DNA of 9,895 bases from Fidelibacterota bacterium (GTDB taxonomy: Bacteria; Fidelibacterota; UBA2242): NCBI GenBank assembly GCA_003527965.1, contig DPVY01000237.1, forward strand, positions 1 through 9,895, written 5' to 3'. A program made the position numbers and the translations under genes. The notes under the pieces are model-generated. The model was not told the DNA's origin. It saw only the letters and a program-made list of their open reading frames with translations, and made no database searches. Positions within the stretch are counted from its first letter, which is position 1, and each line of letters begins with the position of its first letter. Shown piece by piece: positions 6,729 to 9,895 of the stretch.

Positions 6729-7478
6729 ATGAATACAATGCTGTCGATATTATTATTAGAATTAAAACCCGGCAAACGCACCGGCATTGCCGTGGTTATT
6801 AATATTCTGGCAACTCTAACGTTATATCTTGTGTTTGTAGTGGGATTAGGAGAGTTAATTCCCAGAATTCAATTGACGGATATTGATATTTGGATGTTTC
6901 CGGGAATAATCGGACTATTTGCAACATTTATGGCATTTAATCTGGCTCTGCAGGATACCTATAGAATGGTTTGTGAAACCGGTTTGATAGATCAAATTAA
7001 TTCATCGAGGTTATTAACCCGTCAGGTTTATTTCATCAAATCGCTGGTATTTTTAGTTGAGAGCTTTGGACACCTGATTCTTGCCAGCATCACACTTTGG
7101 ATTGTTGCCGGAATTCGTTTAAATGTCGGGTACCTGGCACTGTTCTGGTTTTACTATATTTTAGGACTTATTCTTATTAGCCAAATTGGGATGCTTACCG
7201 GAGTCATCTCCGCCAATATCAAATTGCAGCGCGGGCTGCTAAATTCACTTATAATTGCTGTGCTTTTATGCAGCGGAGTAATTGTTCCATCTTTACGCTA
7301 TCCCGGTATATTGAGCCAAATCATATACTATTTTCCCACTACCATTATCATTGAAGGCGGTCGGGAATTATTAACATTTCATAATTTGAATGTGATTTAT
7401 CTACCCTATCTGATTTTTATTGACATGGCAATTGTCGGGATCGGATACACTATTTTCAGGAGAAGATTATCCAAATGA
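6729..7478 (+). CDS. ABC-2 type permease
   Basis: This 249-aa integral membrane protein has six predicted hydrophobic segments, at about 20-40, 55-75, 104-127, 133-159, 170-188 and 222-243. It has a short cytoplasmic N-terminus and a basic C-terminus (RRRLSK), the layout of ABC-2 membrane subunits. Conserved-looking elements are the FPGIIGLFATFMAFN segment and a re-entrant-like region near VPSLRYPGILSQIIYYFP before the last helix. It starts 1 nt after the ATPase stop and is preceded by a good Shine-Dalgarno, so the two subunits are probably made together as a half-and-half exporter. The family moves drugs, lipids or polysaccharides outward; nothing here specifies the substrate. The last codons overlap the next gene in ATGA. 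Confidence 0.88.
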   Translation: MNTMLSILLLELKPGKRTGIAVVINILATLTLYLVFVVGLGELIPRIQLTDIDIWMFPGIIGLFATFMAFNLALQDTYRMVCETGLIDQINSSRLLTRQVYFIKSLVFLVESFGHLILASITLWIVAGIRLNVGYLALFWFYYILGLILISQIGMLTGVISANIKLQRGLLNSLIIAVLLCSGVIVPSLRYPGILSQIIYYFPTTIIIEGGRELLTFHNLNVIYLPYLIFIDMAIVGIGYTIFRRRLSK

Positions 7479-7984
7479 AAGCCTATTTAGCCGGTGCTAT
7501 TGAACATGCGCCCGATCACGGTAATGCCTGGCGGGAGGAGATGGCGGCGTTTTTGAAAAATGAGTTTGGTCATCATTCGTATAATCCTTTGATAGAAGAA
7601 CCTAAAGTACTAATGCCCGAAGAAAGCGCCCAATTCCGCGCATTAAAGACTCAAAATTTACCGGAATTCCGGAAAATTGTCCGTAAACTGATCCGGAATG
7701 ATATCAAGTCAATTCTGACGGAGATCGATTATATTATCTGTCTGTGGGATGAGTATACCGAAAAAGGGGGTGGAACTTACGGAGAGTTGACATTTGCATT
7801 TTACCATGGAATTCCGGTTTATATGGTTACTTCGATGGAACTTGCGAATATCAGTGGCTGGATACTCGGGTGTACCACGGAGTATTTTGAGAGTTTCGAG
7901 GAGTTGAAGGAGTTTCTACGGGAGAAGTTTAGGACATCCCCCTTAAATCCCCCTTTGAAGGGGGACCGAGGGGGATGCTCTTAA
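7475..7984 (+). CDS. Nucleoside 2-deoxyribosyltransferase-like protein
   Basis: This 169-aa protein resembles the nucleoside 2-deoxyribosyltransferase fold: KAYLAGAIEHAP at the N-terminus (nucleotide-binding loop), IDYIICLWDEYTEKGGGTYGELTFAFYHGIPVY in the middle (split: D92, and E104 as candidate catalytic glutamate), and ISGWILGC. Enzymes of this fold exchange bases on (deoxy)nucleosides or hydrolyse N-glycosidic bonds of nucleotides, so salvage or nucleotide sanitation is plausible; the exact reaction is not determined. Its ATG overlaps the permease TGA (ATGA), implying coupled translation. The natural domain appears to end near residue 153. The final residues, SPLNPPLKGDRGGCS, are the translation of a G/C-rich palindrome (7935-7977), so the C-terminus was probably replaced or extended by repeat insertion. 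Confidence 0.75.
   Translation: MKAYLAGAIEHAPDHGNAWREEMAAFLKNEFGHHSYNPLIEEPKVLMPEESAQFRALKTQNLPEFRKIVRKLIRNDIKSILTEIDYIICLWDEYTEKGGGTYGELTFAFYHGIPVYMVTSMELANISGWILGCTTEYFESFEELKEFLREKFRTSPLNPPLKGDRGGCS
7935..7977. repeat. Nested G/C-rich palindrome (PPLKG repeat)
   Basis: The outer arms are CATCCCCCT (7935-7943) and AGGGGGATG (7969-7977). The inner palindrome is TCCCCCTTTGAAGGGGGA (7948-7965), with 8-bp arms. Repeats that translate as NPPLKG are widespread in bacterial genomes. It overlaps the end of the NDT-like gene and its stop codon lies 5 bp beyond. No T-run follows, so it is not a standard intrinsic terminator. Confidence 0.85.
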
Positions 7985-7997
7985 TTGATGTTTAGGA

Positions 7998-8369
7998 ATG
8001 CGTAATAAGATAATTCCATACAACCCTAAATTAAAAAATTATGCTCGTGCGCTTCGTAAGAGAGGAACACTCGCTGAAGTTATTCTATGGCAATATATAA
8101 GACGAAAAGCAATTTATGGATATGAATTTCACAGACAAGTACCAATTGATAATTATATCGTTGACTTTTATTGTCACGAATTACAATTGGCGATTGAGAT
8201 TGATGGTATCAGCCATGATGACAAATTTGAGTATGACCAAATGCGTGAACATAAGTTGAAAAGTTTAGGCGTAAATCTGATTCGTTTTGCTGATGAAGAT
8301 GTAAAAACTGAAGCGGAAGCTGTTTTACAAGCCTTGAAGAAAAGAATAAAAGAGATTGAAAAAGAGTAA
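7998..8369 (+). CDS. DUF559 endonuclease-like protein
   Basis: This 123-aa protein carries the complete DUF559 pattern: LRKRGTLAEVILWQYIR (19-35), FHRQVPIDNYIVDFYC (44-59, with D56), LAIEIDGISH (E67, D69, H73), YDQMREHKL and a final VNLIRFADEDV. The family is related to Vsr-like and restriction-endonuclease-fold proteins and is presumed to be a nuclease; no reaction has been shown for this one. The ATG is the only usable start: a TGA lies four codons upstream and GGA directly touches the ATG, so its own ribosome site is poor and translation may depend on coupling to the NDT-like gene ending 13 nt earlier. G/C-rich palindromes of one family lie on both sides. The gene looks more AT-rich than its neighbours, suggesting a late arrival. 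Confidence 0.88.
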   Translation: MRNKIIPYNPKLKNYARALRKRGTLAEVILWQYIRRKAIYGYEFHRQVPIDNYIVDFYCHELQLAIEIDGISHDDKFEYDQMREHKLKSLGVNLIRFADEDVKTEAEAVLQALKKRIKEIEKE

Positions 8370-8374
8370 ATAAC

Positions 8375-8424
8375 TTCCCCCTGTCTGCGTGTGGTACGCA
8401 CAGGCAGGCCCTCAAAGGGGGACT
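8375..8424. repeat. Composite palindrome: hairpin within repeat
   Basis: The outer inverted arms are TCCCCCT (8376-8382) and AGGGGGA (8416-8422), the same core as the repeat at 7948-7965. Between them is a second, unrelated hairpin at 8380-8408: CCTGTC pairs with GGCAGG (one T-G pair) and TGCGT with ACGCA around the loop GTGGT. This looks like one palindromic element inserted into another. It separates the DUF559 stop from the alr ribosome-binding site. Confidence 0.7.
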
Positions 8425-8438
8425 TTTAGGAATCATTT

Positions 8439-9566
8439 ATGAGTAAATCAGCCTCCAGCAAACCATACACAATCGCTGAAATCCACCTGGATCATTTAGT
8501 CCATAACCTGAGGGAAATCCGCAAAAAAGTTGCTCCCGCGGAAGTCATGGCTGTTGTCAAAGCCGACGCCTATGGGCATGGAGCCGTGCCGGTGACCAAA
8601 CGACTTGTTGAAGAAGGTGTGAAATATTTTGCGGTTGCCCGGATTTCGGAAGCGCTTGAACTCCGGAATGCCGGTATTGATGAACAGATTTTACTCTTTG
8701 GCAATCTTTTTCAGGATGAAATTGAACTCGCATTACAAAACGCTATCCAGATTACAATAACCGACGAATCGGATATTCAGAGAATTACGGGAGTGAGCAA
8801 GCGTCTGGGAATAATCGCAAAAGTTCATCTGAATATAGATACCGGAATGGGAAAAGTCGGAATATTTTATGACAACGCCATTCCCGCAATAAATAGTATT
8901 ATTGAAAATTCATCCATCGCTCTTGAAGGAATATATACCCATTTCGCTACATCCGATGAACGTGATAAAACCTATGCTGAATTACAGTTAAAGCGATTCA
9001 ATACAATTATTCAGGAAATGGCTGATCATTTTCCGTACAGACCGATTATCCATGCTGCCAACAGTGGCGCTATTCTTGATTTACCGGAAGCCTGTTTTGA
9101 TATAGTGCGCGCCGGCATATCGCTCTATGGTCATTATCCTTCAACGGATACTTCGGAATCAATTTCGTTGAAACAGGTGATGACATTAAAAACGAAAGTC
9201 AGCTCAACTCGTCGTCTGCCAAAAGGGAGTTCGATCAGCTATGGTCGGAAGTATATTACGCCTAAAGAAACTACTATTGCTGTTTTGCCGATCGGTTATG
9301 CCGACGGTATTCTCCGGGCATTTAGTAACATGGGTGCGGTGTTAATCAATGGGAAATTATATCCTATCGTTGGCGTGGTAACTATGGATCAGATTATGGT
9401 GGACGTTGGAGATGATCCTGTCAGAGTTGCTGACGATGTGATATTCTGGGGAGACACGCCGCAGGGGAATCTGCAGGCAACAGCAGTGGCGGCGAAAGTT
9501 GGCACAATCGCGTACGAACTTTGCTGCTCGGTATCGAAGCGTGTGCCAAGAGTTTACATAGAATAA
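8439..9566 (+). CDS. alr: Alanine racemase
   Basis: This 375-aa PLP enzyme interconverts L- and D-alanine to supply D-Ala for peptidoglycan; it is cytoplasmic and normally a dimer. The PLP lysine is K41 in AVVKADAYGHG. The N-terminal barrel continues through LNIDTGMGKVG, THFATSD and HAANSGA. The C-terminal beta domain has the second catalytic base Y268 in SISYGRKY and the active-site MDQ (316-318) within VVTMDQIMVDVG. Length is typical and no key residue is missing. The ATG has AGGA 7 nt upstream, in TTTAGGAAT, the right copy of the 9-bp direct repeat. It is the last gene of the plus-strand string; the DUF559 cassette separates it from the NDT-like gene, so its transcription may come from polA or from a promoter I could not identify. 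Confidence 0.97.
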   Translation: MSKSASSKPYTIAEIHLDHLVHNLREIRKKVAPAEVMAVVKADAYGHGAVPVTKRLVEEGVKYFAVARISEALELRNAGIDEQILLFGNLFQDEIELALQNAIQITITDESDIQRITGVSKRLGIIAKVHLNIDTGMGKVGIFYDNAIPAINSIIENSSIALEGIYTHFATSDERDKTYAELQLKRFNTIIQEMADHFPYRPIIHAANSGAILDLPEACFDIVRAGISLYGHYPSTDTSESISLKQVMTLKTKVSSTRRLPKGSSISYGRKYITPKETTIAVLPIGYADGILRAFSNMGAVLINGKLYPIVGVVTMDQIMVDVGDDPVRVADDVIFWGDTPQGNLQATAVAAKVGTIAYELCCSVSKRVPRVYIE

Positions 9567-9631
9567 TTTCCCACCATTTGTTATCCGATAATTCCTACAG
9601 ACTGGATAGATGTTCTACCGAATCATCATGA

Positions 9632-9772
9632 CTAACAATTACAGCCGTTGCAATTGGAGACGGGGCTGAAATTTGATTTTTCTTTGTGATAAAACTTTAA
9701 CAAAGCTGTTTTACATTCATCTTTTTCATTTTCCGGGAAATCGTTGTAGAGTTTTACCTGTTCCCATAGCAT
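9632..9772 (-). CDS. Possible 46-aa small ORF with Cys-rich end
   Basis: Read on the minus strand, this begins MLWEQVKLYNDFPENEKDE, continues with CKTALLKFYHKEK and ends SNCNGCNC before TAG. The first two-thirds look like an amphipathic charged helix and the end carries three cysteines in seven residues, following an earlier Cys in DECK. The composition resembles real protein more than chance translation, but there is only a weak purine-rich leader (AAGATTTAAG) before the ATG and no homologue that I recognise. It would converge on alr. It could be a genuine small protein, a remnant of a larger gene, or chance. Confidence 0.3.
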   Translation of the reverse strand: MLWEQVKLYNDFPENEKDECKTALLKFYHKEKSNFSPVSNCNGCNC

Positions 9773-9819
9773 CTTAAATCTTAGTCAAAAGTCGTAAAGT
9801 CATAATTCTATTGTCTATT

Positions 9820-9895
9820 TTTAAATTTTTTTTTCTTAAAAAAATTATAAATTTTTTTTTTTCTATTTTAATTTTTATTTTTTTTTTTTTTATTT
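9820..9895. repeat. T-rich low-complexity tract at window end
   Basis: The last ~75 bases are almost entirely T and A, including several T runs of ten or more and an A7 run. Composition changes sharply from the preceding sequence. This may be real low-complexity DNA or a degraded contig end. Confidence 0.75.

Larger units (their letters stand above)
7991..8433. mobile_element. Putative DUF559 cassette with 9-bp direct repeats
   Basis: TTTAGGAAT occurs at 7991-7999 and again at 8425-8433. The interval contains only the DUF559 gene and a composite palindrome. Removing one repeat and the interval would put AGGA 7 nt before the alr start directly downstream of the NDT-like gene, a natural-looking operon junction. 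The repeat could be a target duplication or could reflect chance similarity of two AGGA-bearing leaders. Confidence 0.4.
9567..9895. other. Tail after alr, no firm gene
   Basis: No ORF of ordinary length is present. The tail holds a possible minus-strand small ORF (9632-9772), a loose AGTC-containing tandem (AGTC at 9783, 9790 and 9798) and a very T-rich end. No clear intrinsic terminator hairpin for alr was found. Confidence 0.5.

Noticed and set aside
7935..7977. Intrinsic terminator at the end of the NDT-like gene
   Set aside because: The hairpin is strong but no T-run follows, the palindrome is partly coding, and the same core recurs at 8376-8422, which fits a repeat element better.
8174..8436. 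Minus-strand ORFs over the DUF559 gene and composite palindrome
   Set aside because: They are shadows of the DUF559 coding sequence and the adjacent repeat.

Overview
The window looks like a chromosomal segment of an uncultured, moderately AT-rich bacterium. The DNA polymerase I O-helix region (NFGIMYGAGPF), weak or absent Shine-Dalgarno sites before several genes, a DUF6485-type Cys-rich mini-protein and dense interspersed palindromes suggest the wider FCB/Calditrichota/Ignavibacteriota/KSB1 neighbourhood. That placement is an inference from style, not a phylogenetic result.

Layout. (1) Positions 1-210 hold a MITE-like nested inverted repeat (14-120) and a short TGCAATC tandem. (2) Two minus-strand genes follow: a secreted GH13 alpha-amylase-family enzyme (491-1828) and, downstream of it, a 67-aa nine-cysteine DUF6485-like protein (213-416). 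(3) Positions 1996-3043 form a palindrome island: eight copies of the 15-bp palindrome AACCTTCWGAAGGTT or one-base variants, around and inside a REP-associated tyrosine transposase gene (RAYT, 2240-2908). Six copies form three oriented doublets (central A, then central T) of 72, 72 and 70 bp, like REPINs. One doublet lies in frame inside the transposase gene. (4) Positions 3111-9566 are a plus-strand gene string: polA, an ABC ATPase with unusual motifs, an ABC-2 permease, a nucleoside 2-deoxyribosyltransferase-like protein, a DUF559 nuclease-like protein and alanine racemase (alr). Four of these genes overlap or abut, so they are probably translated from one transcript. (5) The tail (9567-9895) has a possible 46-aa Cys-ending small ORF on the minus strand and then a T-rich low-complexity end.

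How it fits together. The polA-ABC-permease-NDT-alr string appears to be a housekeeping operon, interrupted between NDT and alr by a small cassette. That cassette holds the DUF559 gene, has G/C-rich palindromes on both sides, and is bracketed by the 9-bp direct repeat TTTAGGAAT (7991-7999 and 8425-8433). The palindrome on the NDT side supplies the last ~16 codons of NDT. The window therefore shows two separate pairings of a small nuclease gene with its own palindrome family: RAYT with AACCTTCWGAAGGTT, which is an established type of association, and DUF559 with CCCCCTTTGAAGGGGG, which is suggested here as a hypothesis. The best candidates for something undescribed are the in-frame REPIN inside its own transposase gene and the DUF559/palindrome cassette.
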